Shown: one piece after another, positions 41,433 through 50,158 of the stretch | How positions within the stretch are numbered: position 1 is the stretch's first letter | How the letters are laid out: every line of letters starts with the position of its first letter | Source of the DNA: Rhizobium sp. | GTDB taxonomy: Bacteria > Pseudomonadota > Alphaproteobacteria > Rhizobiales > Rhizobiaceae | Assembly: GCA_027533385.1 (NCBI GenBank) | Contig: JAPZUE010000089.1 | Span: 1-52,226, forward strand | DNA: 52,226 nt | Reading direction: 5' to 3' | Notes under the pieces: generated by a model | Told to the model about the DNA's origin: nothing | Databases searched by the model: none | Seen by the model: the letters and a program-made list of their open reading frames with translations, nothing else | Position numbers and translations under genes: made by a program

Positions 41433-42203
41433 TCAACGCGCGTCCATGCTGCGAAACAGCGCCTCCGAGCGCTCATCGGACGGGTAGAACATTTCGATCT
41501 TGAGATCGGCGAGCGCGATATCCTCGGCCGTGCCGAACTGGGTGATCGTCGAAAACATCGGATACACCTGCCCGCCAAAACGAAACTCGACGGACAGCAC
41601 GGGCGGCAGGGCGCTTGCGGCGTTGTCATGCCCTTGCTCTGCAGCGCGAGTGAGCCCCTCGGCAGCCCGGTCCAGGACCCGATCGCCACCAAGATGGGCG
41701 CTCTCCAGGCGCAGCCGGGCCGCAAGATGGGCCGCGACCTCCCCCCAGTTCGCCACCAGTTCCGGCCCCTTGCCCGGCACCAGCAGAAAGTCGATGAAGC
41801 TGTCCCCGGCCTCAAGCCCGAAACCGGCGAGCAGGGTCCGTCCACCGGCATTCGCATCGATCACGGCCCAGTGGCGGTCGAACACAAAGGCCGGATAGGG
41901 TGAATGCCCTTCGATCATATGGGTGATCGCCTTGCGGATCGGCTGCATCGCTTCCCCGTCCAGCGGGCGACTGGCATAGGCCGCGCGAAACCCTGCTGCA
42001 TCCAGCATCAGATTGCGCTCTGCTCTTGGCACCTCCAGCGCCTCGCCAAGGCGCATGACCATGGGCTGGCTCGGCTTTGCCCTGCCCGTTTCCAGAAAGG
42101 CGATGTGCCGCGCAGAAACATCCGCCATCAGCGCCAGCTGCAGCTGGCTCATCCGCCGCTTCCCACGCCAATTGCGCAAATGCCCGCCGAAATCGAGTGT
42201 CAT
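41433..42203 (-). CDS. XRE-type regulator with MmyB-like ligand-binding domain
   Basis: A 256-residue protein from the ATG at 42203 (GGGAGGAC upstream). The HTH (about residues 5-60) reads LRNWRGKRRMSQLQLALMADVSARHIAFLETGRAKPS across its helices. The C-terminal PAS-like MmyB domain (about 95-250) starts FVFDRHWAVIDANAGGRTLL. This architecture is common in actinobacterial and rhizobial regulators, in which fatty-acid-like ligands have been proposed. It is divergent from the small membrane protein at 42352. Confidence 0.85.
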   Translation of the reverse strand: MTLDFGGHLRNWRGKRRMSQLQLALMADVSARHIAFLETGRAKPSQPMVMRLGEALEVPRAERNLMLDAAGFRAAYASRPLDGEAMQPIRKAITHMIEGHSPYPAFVFDRHWAVIDANAGGRTLLAGFGLEAGDSFIDFLLVPGKGPELVANWGEVAAHLAARLRLESAHLGGDRVLDRAAEGLTRAAEQGHDNAASALPPVLSVEFRFGGQVYPMFSTITQFGTAEDIALADLKIEMFYPSDERSEALFRSMDAR

Positions 42204-42351
42204 GACCGTCCTCCCTGGCTGCCGCGATACAGGCACGACCGCTGAAGCTTCTGCCACGCTGACGACAGGCAGTCACTTACCTCTCACGTAATTGCGGCGC
42301 TGCAGCCGGGCCACCATCCTCCACGCGTCGCAACCGAAAAGGAAGTTTGAA

Positions 42352-42789
42352 ATGTCTCAGGATTTCGCTGCCCTCTGGCTCAAGATCACCAGCCTGCACA
42401 TTATCGCGCTGGGTCTGCTCGTCGCATTCGGCGCCCATCCGGCAACAGCCCTGCCCGCCACCTGGTTGACGGATATCGTCTTCTGGCCCTTCGATGGACT
42501 CCAGACGCTCGAAGCCCCCGCCGCCCGCGTGCTGGCCGCCATCAGTGGCGGGGTCATGGTCGGCTGGGGCCTGATGATCTGGCTCGTCATTGATCGACTG
42601 CTGCCGGCAGACCCGCGCCTTGCCCGCCTGCTCGTGGTGGAATCGACGTTTGCCTGGTACCTGGTTGATTCAACGGGCTCTTTCGTCTCCGGCGCAACCG
42701 TCAATGTTCTCCTCAACACCGTGTTGATGCTGACAATCGTCATGCCGGCCTGGCGCCTCGGCAAAGTCCAGGTCGCCCCGGCACATTAA
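42352..42789 (+). CDS. Small hypothetical membrane protein
   Basis: A 145-residue protein with four predicted hydrophobic segments: about 12-30 (SLHIIALGLLVAFGA), 60-85, 105-118 and 120-135. GGAAG lies upstream of the ATG at 42352. No family is recognised. Its divergent regulator (XRE-MmyB) may control it. It is followed by a perfect 10-bp hairpin shared with the convergent DUF486 gene. Confidence 0.6.
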   Translation: MSQDFAALWLKITSLHIIALGLLVAFGAHPATALPATWLTDIVFWPFDGLQTLEAPAARVLAAISGGVMVGWGLMIWLVIDRLLPADPRLARLLVVESTFAWYLVDSTGSFVSGATVNVLLNTVLMLTIVMPAWRLGKVQVAPAH

Positions 42790-42815
42790 GCCAGTGTCCG
42801 CAAAGCCAGAATGCG

Positions 42816-42848
42816 GGGATGGCGCAGTGCAACACACAGCGCCATCCC
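42816..42848. terminator. Hairpin between convergent genes
   Basis: GGGATGGCGC (42816-42825), 13-nt loop, GCGCCATCCC (42839-42848). A perfect stem between two convergent stops; there is no T tract, so the terminator call is tentative. Confidence 0.45.
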
Positions 42849-42850
42849 GG

Positions 42851-43201
42851 CTATCCGCGAAACACGAAGGCTGCACCCGCTGCAATCAGCGCAAAACCGA
42901 TCACATGATTGATCGTGAGGCTCTCCTTCAGGAAGAACACGGAGAAACCGGAGAAAACGATCAGGGTTATCACCTCCTGGATCGTCTTGAGCTGGGCTGC
43001 CGAATAGACCTCGGCGCCGATCCGGTTGGCTGGAACCGCCAGGCAATACTCAAAGAAGGCAATGCCCCAACTGGCCAGGATGGCCACCCAGAGGGCTGAC
43101 GTCTTGTATTTCAGATGCCCGTACCAGGCAAAGGTCATGAAGATGTTGGAAAGGGACAGAAGCAGGATCGGCCAGACGGCGGCGGGGGAAAAGCTCGGCA
43201 T
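42851..43201 (-). CDS. DUF486 (DMT-like) small membrane protein
   Basis: A 116-residue protein from the ATG at 43201. Four transmembrane helices and the family signatures SNIFMTFAWYGHLKY, GIAFFEYCLAVPANRIG and LKTIQEVITLIVFSGFSVFFLKE mark DUF486, a relative of small multidrug-type DMT transporters. The substrate is unknown. The longer open frame upstream (to 43303) is polar and not membrane-like, so it was excluded. Confidence 0.8.
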   Translation of the reverse strand: MPSFSPAAVWPILLLSLSNIFMTFAWYGHLKYKTSALWVAILASWGIAFFEYCLAVPANRIGAEVYSAAQLKTIQEVITLIVFSGFSVFFLKESLTINHVIGFALIAAGAAFVFRG

Positions 43202-43520
43202 GAGACACTCGTGCGTGGGAGGAACGAGATGCCGGCGACATCCGAGTCGCCAGCCCGAATCGTCATACCAGAATGGCGAGGACGAGGTGTAGCGAGGCCG
43301 CATCGAAGATGATTTTCAAACCGCTATCTTTGCAACCTGAGGAGGGATTGAGGCCGCGACGGCAGCTCTTTTTCCGCCCATCCGAGGGGGCGAGCACACC
43401 TGAAACCACCACCGGAAAGTTGCCGATGATTTCTAGTTAAATTGCGCAAAGCCACCGTAACATCCCGTTAAGTCGCTCTTGTTATTGAGTATTTATTGCG
43501 ATCGGTATGGGCATTGTTTT
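43202..43520. other. Intergenic region, no gene seen
   Basis: A 0.3-kb divergent region between the DUF486 and GGDEF-EAL genes. It becomes AT-rich near 43425-43500, where the promoter of the GGDEF-EAL gene is likely. No repeat or RNA gene was recognised. Confidence 0.4.
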
Positions 43521-45533
43521 ATGTGGTTGAGTCAGAGCGTAAGTGGCAGAACGATGCCGGCGGTGCTGCAAGCTCAGGTGGCGGACATGGCCGACGGGTT
43601 CCGATCGACCCTGCTCCTCAACCTGATCACGCTCACCATCTGCCTCACCCTCTTGCACATCAATCACCAGGTCGGATGGCCGAACATCGCCTGGTATGCC
43701 GCAGCCGTCATCGTGATCGGGATGCGCGCCTATGTCATGAATGCCCTCGCACGTCGCGGAAAACTGCTGACGGCTCCCAAGGCCAGCCTCAGGTTTCTGT
43801 CGCTCGGCGCGCTGGCACTGGGCATCATCTGGGCGGCCCTGCCCTGGACCATTCCGGATTTCCAGCCTCTTGGCGAGCATGCGGCGCTCTTTCTGATCAT
43901 GGGCGGCATGGCGGCCGGCGCCGTCATCAAGCAGATCGGCTACACCCCGCTCGCGCTCAACTATTCGATCCCGATCCTTTTGTCCTTGGTGATCAATCTC
44001 ATCGGCCACTGGCGCCCGAACGAGGTGCTGGTCGGTCTTTGCCTCAGCCTGATGATCGTGATCTTCATTCGCCGCAGCATGTGGGCCGAGCGCATGTTCG
44101 TCAGCAGCCAGGTCGCCCGCCACGAGGCAACAGCGCTTGCCGACAGCCTGACCCGTGCCAACAGCGATATTCTGCGTCAGAACTCCAGGCTTGAGGCCCT
44201 CGCCAATCGCGACACTCTGACCGGCCTTGCCAACCGCATGTTCTTTCATGGACGCCTGGCCGGCGACATCGCCCGCGCCAAGGTGGTCGATGAACAGGTC
44301 GCCCTGCTGATCTTCGACGTCGAACGCTTTCAGTCGATCAACGACACGCTGGGCCACAGCGCCGGTGATGCGCTGCTGCGCGAGATTGCGGCTCGGCTTG
44401 GCTCCATCATCGAAGACGGCAGCCTGATCGCCCGTCTTGGGGGTGACGAATTCGCCGTGATCGTCAGCGGCGCCGAAGCCCTTGAACGCGCCCGTTCCCA
44501 TGCCGCCGCCGTGCTGGAAGCCAGCCGTCAGCCAATCCACTGGAGCCAGCGCCAAGCCGTGGTCGGCTTGAGCGTCGGGCTCGCGGCCTATCCGGATCAC
44601 GCCGACAATGCCGAGGAACTGCTCGCCTGCGCAGACATGGCACTTTACGACGCCAAGCGCGGCGACCGCCGTCAGCTGCGCGAATTCGACCCGGATCTTC
44701 GCCGCAATGCCGAGCGCAAGCGCATCATCGAACAGGATCTCGAACGGGCCATCCAGACGGGTGCGCTCAGCGCCTGGTTCCAGCCGCAGGTCGATCTGCT
44801 CACCCGCCGCATCACCGGCTTCGAAGCCCTTGTCCGCTGGCAACATCCCCAGCTCGGCTTCGTCTCGCCGCCCGAAATCGTCAGTGCGGCCCGCACCGTC
44901 CATCTGTCCGAGCAGCTGACGGCCCGCATTGCCCGCGACGCCTGCCTGCTGGCCCGCCGTCTGCCGGAAATCGGCCTGACCGACGTCACGGTGGCCCTCA
45001 ACGTATCGCCGCGCGAATTCGCCCTCTACTCCGTTGCCTGCATGCTGCAGGGCGTCACCGCCCATCATGGCGTTGCCCCCTCGGCGCTGGAGATCGAGAT
45101 CACCGAAGAGGCGATCCTCGACCCCGCCCTTGCCGACGAGCAGCTGAAGCGTCTCGAACAGGCCGGCTACAAGCTCGCCGTCGACGATTTCGGCATGGGC
45201 CACTCCTCGCTCGCCTATCTGATCGGCCTGAAGGTCGACCGGCTAAAGATCGACCGCAGCTTCGTCAAGGACGTCGCCCGCAGCGAAACCAACCAGAAAC
45301 TGATCTCGGCCATGGTCAGCCTCGGCCAGTCGCTCTCGCTGGAAATCGTCGTCGAAGGCGTCGAAACCCCGGAAGACGCCGCCATCCTCGCCCGCCTCGG
45401 CTGCGGAACGGCCCAGGGATACCTCTTCGCCCGCCCCATGCCCCCAAGCGCGCTGGAAACCTGGATCGCCGAACACCAGTCGACCACCCTGCTGAAGCGC
45501 AAGGCCAAGACCAAGCACCTGTCGGTGGCGTGA
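43521..45533 (+). CDS. GGDEF-EAL cyclic-di-GMP enzyme with membrane sensor
   Basis: From the ATG at 43521 the product is 670 residues; ATGs at 43479 and 43554 are alternatives. The N-terminal part has about five transmembrane helices (residues 30-180). The GGDEF domain follows (DTLTGLANRMFF; intact GGDEF in LGGDEFAV) with no RxxD inhibitory site upstream. The EAL domain keeps all catalytic residues seen in active enzymes: EALVRW, LNVSPREF, EITEEAI, DDFGMGHSSL, LKIDRSFV and EGVET. It can therefore be a phosphodiesterase, a cyclase or both, depending on the signal. It ends 44 bp before the convergent DUF3137-like gene. Confidence 0.9.
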   Translation: MWLSQSVSGRTMPAVLQAQVADMADGFRSTLLLNLITLTICLTLLHINHQVGWPNIAWYAAAVIVIGMRAYVMNALARRGKLLTAPKASLRFLSLGALALGIIWAALPWTIPDFQPLGEHAALFLIMGGMAAGAVIKQIGYTPLALNYSIPILLSLVINLIGHWRPNEVLVGLCLSLMIVIFIRRSMWAERMFVSSQVARHEATALADSLTRANSDILRQNSRLEALANRDTLTGLANRMFFHGRLAGDIARAKVVDEQVALLIFDVERFQSINDTLGHSAGDALLREIAARLGSIIEDGSLIARLGGDEFAVIVSGAEALERARSHAAAVLEASRQPIHWSQRQAVVGLSVGLAAYPDHADNAEELLACADMALYDAKRGDRRQLREFDPDLRRNAERKRIIEQDLERAIQTGALSAWFQPQVDLLTRRITGFEALVRWQHPQLGFVSPPEIVSAARTVHLSEQLTARIARDACLLARRLPEIGLTDVTVALNVSPREFALYSVACMLQGVTAHHGVAPSALEIEITEEAILDPALADEQLKRLEQAGYKLAVDDFGMGHSSLAYLIGLKVDRLKIDRSFVKDVARSETNQKLISAMVSLGQSLSLEIVVEGVETPEDAAILARLGCGTAQGYLFARPMPPSALETWIAEHQSTTLLKRKAKTKHLSVA

Positions 45534-45539
45534 GGGACC

Positions 45540-45570
45540 GTATCGCGGCTGCACAGTGGCGCGGCGATAC
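45540..45570. terminator. Weak hairpin between convergent genes
   Basis: GTATCGC (45540-45546), 17-nt loop, GCGATAC (45564-45570), followed by CCCTTT on the plus strand. Weak but well placed. Confidence 0.35.
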
Positions 45571-45577
45571 CCTTTGC

Positions 45578-46450
45578 TCAGATGGACCGAACAGCCTGGG
45601 CGGCAGCTGAAATCTGCATGAGACGATGCGCCAACGGCTTGAGATGCCGGTCGACATCGATGGCTTGCGGGACCGGCGGAAGCCGCAGATTGGACCGTGT
45701 GAATGGCAAGAGAACGTATCCATCGCTGTGCCGCACTGCGATCTGCGGCAGGTCATCGTGTTCAAGAGCCATGAAACCTTCGAGCGCCGTCACCATCGCG
45801 GTCAGGCGCGCTTGGGCTGTCGGGAGGTCCGTCGAAACGAAATCATAAGCCCAGCTCCCGAGACGGGTTCCATTGGGAATCAGCATGAGGCGGTCCGGCA
45901 GCCTTGTCCCCCGGAACACGGAGCGGGGCCTCTCCGGTCGTCGCAGAGCGGCAAAGTCACCGGGATACTGCCGGTCAAGCACTGCGGACACGACCGTTCC
46001 CCTGAAGGTGACATCACTGTGTTCCGCGCTATCACGGCTGAATTCAGCTTCGGTGACGGAATAGCGGAAACCGTTGCATCGCAAGGCGATGTGGAAATCG
46101 CAGTCGATCTTGTTCCGCGGAGCGAAATAATGTCCCGGCATGCGCGCGATCTCGGGGGCGGCCTGCCGGGCTCCGATCGACCATTCGTCCACAGGGGGAA
46201 GCAGAAGCGGCAAGATCGACAGATAGGCATCCGACTGCAGTCTACGCTGCAACGCCTTGATGACGGTTGCTCCTAGTATCAGGGTGATCACACCACAAAC
46301 AATCGCCAGCGTTGGAACAAGTCCCGGTCCGGCGGCATAGCTCGCCACCAGACCTGCGCCAAGGATACAGGCGCCCAATAGCCAAATGGCTCGCTCGCAA
46401 CGACGGATTCTCCGCGCCCGCACCAGACGGTCGGCATTGCAGGCCGCCAC
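45578..46450 (-). CDS. DUF3137-like membrane protein
   Basis: A 290-residue protein from a GTG at 46450. Two transmembrane helices lie near residues 22-42 and 46-64 (IWLLGACILGAGLVASYA, LAIVCGVITLILGATVI). The rest is cytoplasmic, with the DUF3137 pattern FHIALRCNGFRYSVTEAEF, FRGTVVSAVLDRQYPG and the late PIPNGTRLGSWAYDFVSTD-type region. The frame stays open and protein-like upstream of the GTG (APPAGIDWRAVERA), but no good start codon is seen, so the N-terminus may be longer or a frameshift may exist near 46530. No function is known for the family. Confidence 0.6.
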   Translation of the reverse strand: MAACNADRLVRARRIRRCERAIWLLGACILGAGLVASYAAGPGLVPTLAIVCGVITLILGATVIKALQRRLQSDAYLSILPLLLPPVDEWSIGARQAAPEIARMPGHYFAPRNKIDCDFHIALRCNGFRYSVTEAEFSRDSAEHSDVTFRGTVVSAVLDRQYPGDFAALRRPERPRSVFRGTRLPDRLMLIPNGTRLGSWAYDFVSTDLPTAQARLTAMVTALEGFMALEHDDLPQIAVRHSDGYVLLPFTRSNLRLPPVPQAIDVDRHLKPLAHRLMQISAAAQAVRSI

Positions 46451-46722
46451 CGCCCTTTCGACGGCGCGCCAATCGATCCCGGCGGGCGGTGCTGAAGAAG
46501 ACGCGAGAGCCTGCGAAATGAGACATCCTCCGGCGATTGATGCCGCATTATGGGCAAGAGTTTGGCCTCTGGCAATGGCATGGCAGGGCGCTCAGGACAC
46601 AGCACGGCACCCTTGCCGCTCCTGCCACCGTCCTGTCAGCAGAGCTCCGCCCGTTGCGTTTTTGTTCTGATTATCCCGCCCCGCCCCTTCCCTTTGCTGC
46701 CGCCCTTCTCCATATTCCGGCC

Positions 46723-49700
46723 ATGGCCAAGTCTCCCAAATCCTCCGCCCCCTCTGATAGTTTCGAGGAAGCCCCGCAGACCGCATTCGAAGGCGCGCCG
46801 CTGTCCGGCTCCGTCTCCGATTGGGTGAAGCAATTGGAGGCGGAAGCCGAGGCCTCGACGGTCGAGAGCCAGCGCGAGCTGGCGTCGAAAGCCGGTAAGC
46901 ATCGCAAGAAGATCGAGATCGAGGCCCGCCGCCATGCCGAAAAGGTGGCGTTGGAGAAAGCCAAGCCAACAACTGCAAAAAACACCACCTCGACCAAGAC
47001 CTCGCGCGGCGTCTCCATCGGCGCCTCCAACGACCCCAAGACCCGCGCCGCCGCCGGCCTCAATCCGATCGCCGGCATGGACGTCTCGCTGGAAGAAGCG
47101 GAATCGCTGGCCACCGGCGCCGTCACCGCCACCGTCGAGGCCCTCTCGGCCCTGATCGAAAGCGGCAATCCGCTCTTCAAGAATGGCGAGATCTGGGTGC
47201 CGCACCGGCCCGCCCGCCCGCAAAAGTCCGAAGGCGGCATCTCGATCCGCATGGCCTCCGATTTCGAGCCCGCCGGCGACCAGCCGACCGCCATCAAGGA
47301 CCTCGTCGAGGGGCTGAATTCCGGCGAGCGTTCCCAGGTCCTGCTCGGCGTCACCGGCTCGGGCAAGACCTTCACCATGGCCAAGGTGATCGAGGAAACA
47401 CAGCGCCCCGCCGTCATCCTCGCGCCGAACAAGACGCTCGCCGCCCAGCTCTATTCCGAGTTCAAGAACTTCTTCCCCGACAACGCGGTCGAATACTTCG
47501 TCTCCTATTACGACTATTACCAGCCGGAAGCCTATGTGCCCCGCTCGGATACCTTCATCGAGAAGGAAAGCTCGATCAACGAACAGATCGACCGCATGCG
47601 CCACGCCGCCACCCGCGCCATCCTCGAGCGCGACGACTGCATCATCGTCGCCTCCGTCTCCTGCATCTATGGTATCGGCTCGGTCGAAACCTACACCGCC
47701 ATGACCTTCCAGATGCAGGTCGGCGACCGCATCGACCAGCGCCAGCTCTTGGCCGACCTCGTCGCCCAGCAATACAAGCGCCAGGAGATCAATTTCGTCC
47801 GCGGCTCCTTCCGCGTCCGTGGCGACACCATCGAAATCTTCCCCGCCCACCTGGAGGATGCCGCCTGGCGCATCACCCTCTTCGGCGACGAGATCGAGAG
47901 CATCACCGAATTCGACCCGCTCACCGGCAAGAAGACCGGCGACATGAAGACGGTCAAGATCTATGCCAACAGCCACTATGTGACGCCGAGACCCGCCCTC
48001 AACGGCGCCATCAAATCGATCAAGGACGAGCTCCGCCACCGCCTCGCCGAGCTCGAATCCGCCGGTCGCCTGCTCGAAGCCCAGCGGCTGGAACAGCGGA
48101 CGAAATACGATATCGAAATGCTCGAAGCCACCGGCTCCTGCGCCGGCATCGAGAACTATTCCCGCTACCTCACCGGCCGCAAGCCCGGCGAACCGCCGCC
48201 GACGCTCTTCGAATACATCCCCGACAACGCCCTGATCTTCATCGACGAAAGCCACGTCACCATCCCGCAGATCGGCGGCATGTACCGGGGCGACTTCCGC
48301 CGCAAGGCCACACTCGCCGAATACGGCTTCCGCCTGCCCTCCTGCATGGACAACCGCCCCTTGCGCTTCGAGGAATGGGACGCCATGCGCCCCCAGACGG
48401 TCGCCGTCTCCGCCACCCCCGGCAACTGGGAGATGGAAGCCGCCGGCGGCGTCTTTGCCGAACAGGTCATCCGACCCACGGGCCTTATCGACCCGCCGGT
48501 CGAGATCCGCTCGGCCAAGACCCAGGTCGACGACGTGCTCGGCGAAATCAGAGAGACCGCGAGCAAGGGCTACCGCACCCTCGTCACCGTGCTCACCAAG
48601 CGCATGGCCGAAGACCTCACCGAATACCTGCATGAACAGGGCGTGCGCGTCCGCTACATGCACAGTGACATCGACACGCTGGAGCGCATCGAGATCATCC
48701 GGGACTTGCGCCTCGGCGCCTTCGACGTACTGGTCGGCATCAACCTCTTGCGCGAGGGCCTCGACATCCCCGAATGCGGCTTCGTCGCCATCCTCGATGC
48801 CGACAAGGAAGGTTTCCTCCGCTCGGAAACCTCGCTCATCCAGACCATCGGCCGCGCCGCGCGAAACGTCGACGGCAAGGTCATCCTCTATGCCGACCAG
48901 ATCACCGGCTCGATGCAGCGCGCCATGGACGAAACGTCCCGCCGCCGCGAAAAGCAGATGGCCTACAACCTCGAACATGGCATCACGCCGGAGTCGGTCA
49001 AGGCCCGCATCTCCGACATCCTCGATTCGGTCTACGAACGCGACCACGTCCGCGCCGACATCTCCGGCACCTCCGGCAAGGGTTTTGCCGATGGCGGCCA
49101 CCTCGTCGGCAACAATCTCCAGGCCCATCTCAACGCGCTGGAAAAAGACATGCGCGACGCCGCCGCCGACCTCGACTTCGAAAAGGCCGCCCGCCTGCGC
49201 GACGAAATCAAACGCCTCAAGGCCGTCGAACTCGCCGCCATGGACGACCCGATCGCCCGGCAGGAGGCGTCGAGCGCCGAAGGCGCGAGAGGGAGTGGAA
49301 AGACTCAATCCCGGTCACAGGAAACGTCGAAGGGCGGCAGCACCCACCTCCCCCTTGAGGGGGGAGGTCGCGCGGCACGCGCGGGTGGGGGTGACCCCGC
49401 CGCAGCCAATCACCCCACCCCGGACCTGCGGTCCGACCCTCCCCCTCAAGGGGAGGGTGTCCCCCGCCTCTCCCCCTCCGGCCGCAACAAATCCGGCGCC
49501 CCGCAAGGCCGCGGCAGCAGCCTCTCGCCCGAAAACCCCGAGGCCACCAGCTATTTCCGCAAAAACACCCTCGACGAAATGACCGTCGGCCGCACCGAAA
49601 AACCTGTGACCGGCAAGTTGCCGGAAAAGCCGCGCGCTCCCGCCTCTCCCCTTGCGGGAGAGGATAGTTCGCCCCAAGAGGCGAAGCCGATTGGCGAGGC

Positions 49701-49833
49701 GAACTTGGTGAGGGGTAATGACGACCCCCGCCCCATCATCCGCGCCCGCTCCGGCGCCGGCTCCTACGAGGACCCCACCGACCTCAAGCGCAAGGGCCGC
49801 ACGAAGGGCAAAACCGGGAGACCGGGGCGGTGA
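46723..49833 (+). CDS. uvrB: Excinuclease ABC subunit B with repeat-invaded C-terminus
   Basis: A 1036-residue UvrB, the damage-verifying helicase-like subunit of nucleotide excision repair. Residues 1-165 are a rhizobial N-terminal extension. The core starts near 175, with Walker A GVTGSGKT at 209-216, the beta-hairpin YYDYYQPEAYVPRSD, helicase motifs FIDESH, SATPGNWE and TIGRAARN, and a UvrC-interacting coiled coil (LEKDMRDAAADLDFEKAARLRDEI). The C-terminal extension contains two insertions encoded by palindromic intergenic repeats (about 875-913 and 974-999). Between and after them lies PEATSYFRKNTLDEMTVGRT and RARSGAGSYEDPTDLKRKGR, the normal rhizobial end. The frame is intact throughout, and the ATG at 46723 gives the expected MAKSPK start. 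Confidence 0.93.
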   Translation: MAKSPKSSAPSDSFEEAPQTAFEGAPLSGSVSDWVKQLEAEAEASTVESQRELASKAGKHRKKIEIEARRHAEKVALEKAKPTTAKNTTSTKTSRGVSIGASNDPKTRAAAGLNPIAGMDVSLEEAESLATGAVTATVEALSALIESGNPLFKNGEIWVPHRPARPQKSEGGISIRMASDFEPAGDQPTAIKDLVEGLNSGERSQVLLGVTGSGKTFTMAKVIEETQRPAVILAPNKTLAAQLYSEFKNFFPDNAVEYFVSYYDYYQPEAYVPRSDTFIEKESSINEQIDRMRHAATRAILERDDCIIVASVSCIYGIGSVETYTAMTFQMQVGDRIDQRQLLADLVAQQYKRQEINFVRGSFRVRGDTIEIFPAHLEDAAWRITLFGDEIESITEFDPLTGKKTGDMKTVKIYANSHYVTPRPALNGAIKSIKDELRHRLAELESAGRLLEAQRLEQRTKYDIEMLEATGSCAGIENYSRYLTGRKPGEPPPTLFEYIPDNALIFIDESHVTIPQIGGMYRGDFRRKATLAEYGFRLPSCMDNRPLRFEEWDAMRPQTVAVSATPGNWEMEAAGGVFAEQVIRPTGLIDPPVEIRSAKTQVDDVLGEIRETASKGYRTLVTVLTKRMAEDLTEYLHEQGVRVRYMHSDIDTLERIEIIRDLRLGAFDVLVGINLLREGLDIPECGFVAILDADKEGFLRSETSLIQTIGRAARNVDGKVILYADQITGSMQRAMDETSRRREKQMAYNLEHGITPESVKARISDILDSVYERDHVRADISGTSGKGFADGGHLVGNNLQAHLNALEKDMRDAAADLDFEKAARLRDEIKRLKAVELAAMDDPIARQEASSAEGARGSGKTQSRSQETSKGGSTHLPLEGGGRAARAGGGDPAAANHPTPDLRSDPPPQGEGVPRLSPSGRNKSGAPQGRGSSLSPENPEATSYFRKNTLDEMTVGRTEKPVTGKLPEKPRAPASPLAGEDSSPQEAKPIGEANLVRGNDDPRPIIRARSGAGSYEDPTDLKRKGRTKGKTGRPGR
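49345..49460. repeat. Palindromic repeat inside uvrB, subtype B pair
   Basis: CACCTCCCCCTTGAGGGGGG...ends CCCCTCAAGGGGAGGGTG; the outer arms are inverted copies. The inside has CGCGCGGcaCGCGCGGGTGGGGGTGACC and ATCACCCCACCCCGGACCTGCGGTCCGA. It is read in frame as about 38 residues. Confidence 0.8.
49642..49717. repeat. Palindromic repeat inside uvrB, second insertion
   Basis: CCTCTCCCCTTGCGGGAGAGG, then GTTCGCCCCAAGAGGCGAA and TTGGCGAGGCGAAC, ending TTGGTGAGGGGT. It is read in frame as about 25 residues. Confidence 0.7.
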
Positions 49834-49837
49834 CCCT

Positions 49838-49912
49838 ATCTCCCCCCTTGCGGGGGAGAACGGAATTTCAGCATCTTAGCGCAGCTAAGTGCTAGAAATT
49901 CCAAGAGAGGGG
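49838..49912. repeat. Palindromic repeat after uvrB with internal hairpin
   Basis: CTCCCCCCTTGCGGGGGAGAA, then GGAATTTC-agCA..CTTAGC gca GCTAAG.TGCTa-GAAATTCC, then AAGAGAGGGGC. The repeat ends bracket a second, AT-rich hairpin. It follows the uvrB stop and may act as its terminator or mRNA end. Confidence 0.65.
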
Positions 49913-50158
49913 CAACAGCGGACACCATGCAAGACCTGGCAAACCTGCTCTCTGACATCCTCGGCTATATGACCGCTGGCTGGCGACGCTGTTGCACACC
50001 TTGACTAGAAATTTACACATGTGAATTCCGGAAAAGATCACATTATTTCAGATAATTAGCAGCTTGCACTACTTCCATGTCAAACAGGCACAATCTCCAA
50101 AGTGGACTGCAACCATTAAGTGTTGTAACTGAAGCAACGAATTGGAGGCTGATTCAAT
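49913..50158. other. Intergenic region before SIR2 gene; one tiny ORF
   Basis: A 25-codon ORF at 49927-50004 (MQDLANLLSDILGYMTAGW...) follows GAGGGG and might be the truncated start of a lost gene. After about 50005 the sequence is AT-rich and probably holds the promoter of the SIR2 gene. A composition break near 50005 could be the left edge of acquired DNA. Confidence 0.35.

Noticed and set aside
46660..46722. SOS (LexA) box upstream of uvrB
   Set aside because: One GTTC is present, but the second half-site at the spacing GTTC-N7-GTTC is missing.
46636..49308. Long antisense ORF (890 codons) opposite uvrB
   Set aside because: Shadow of the uvrB coding strand caused by high GC at third positions; no family signal.
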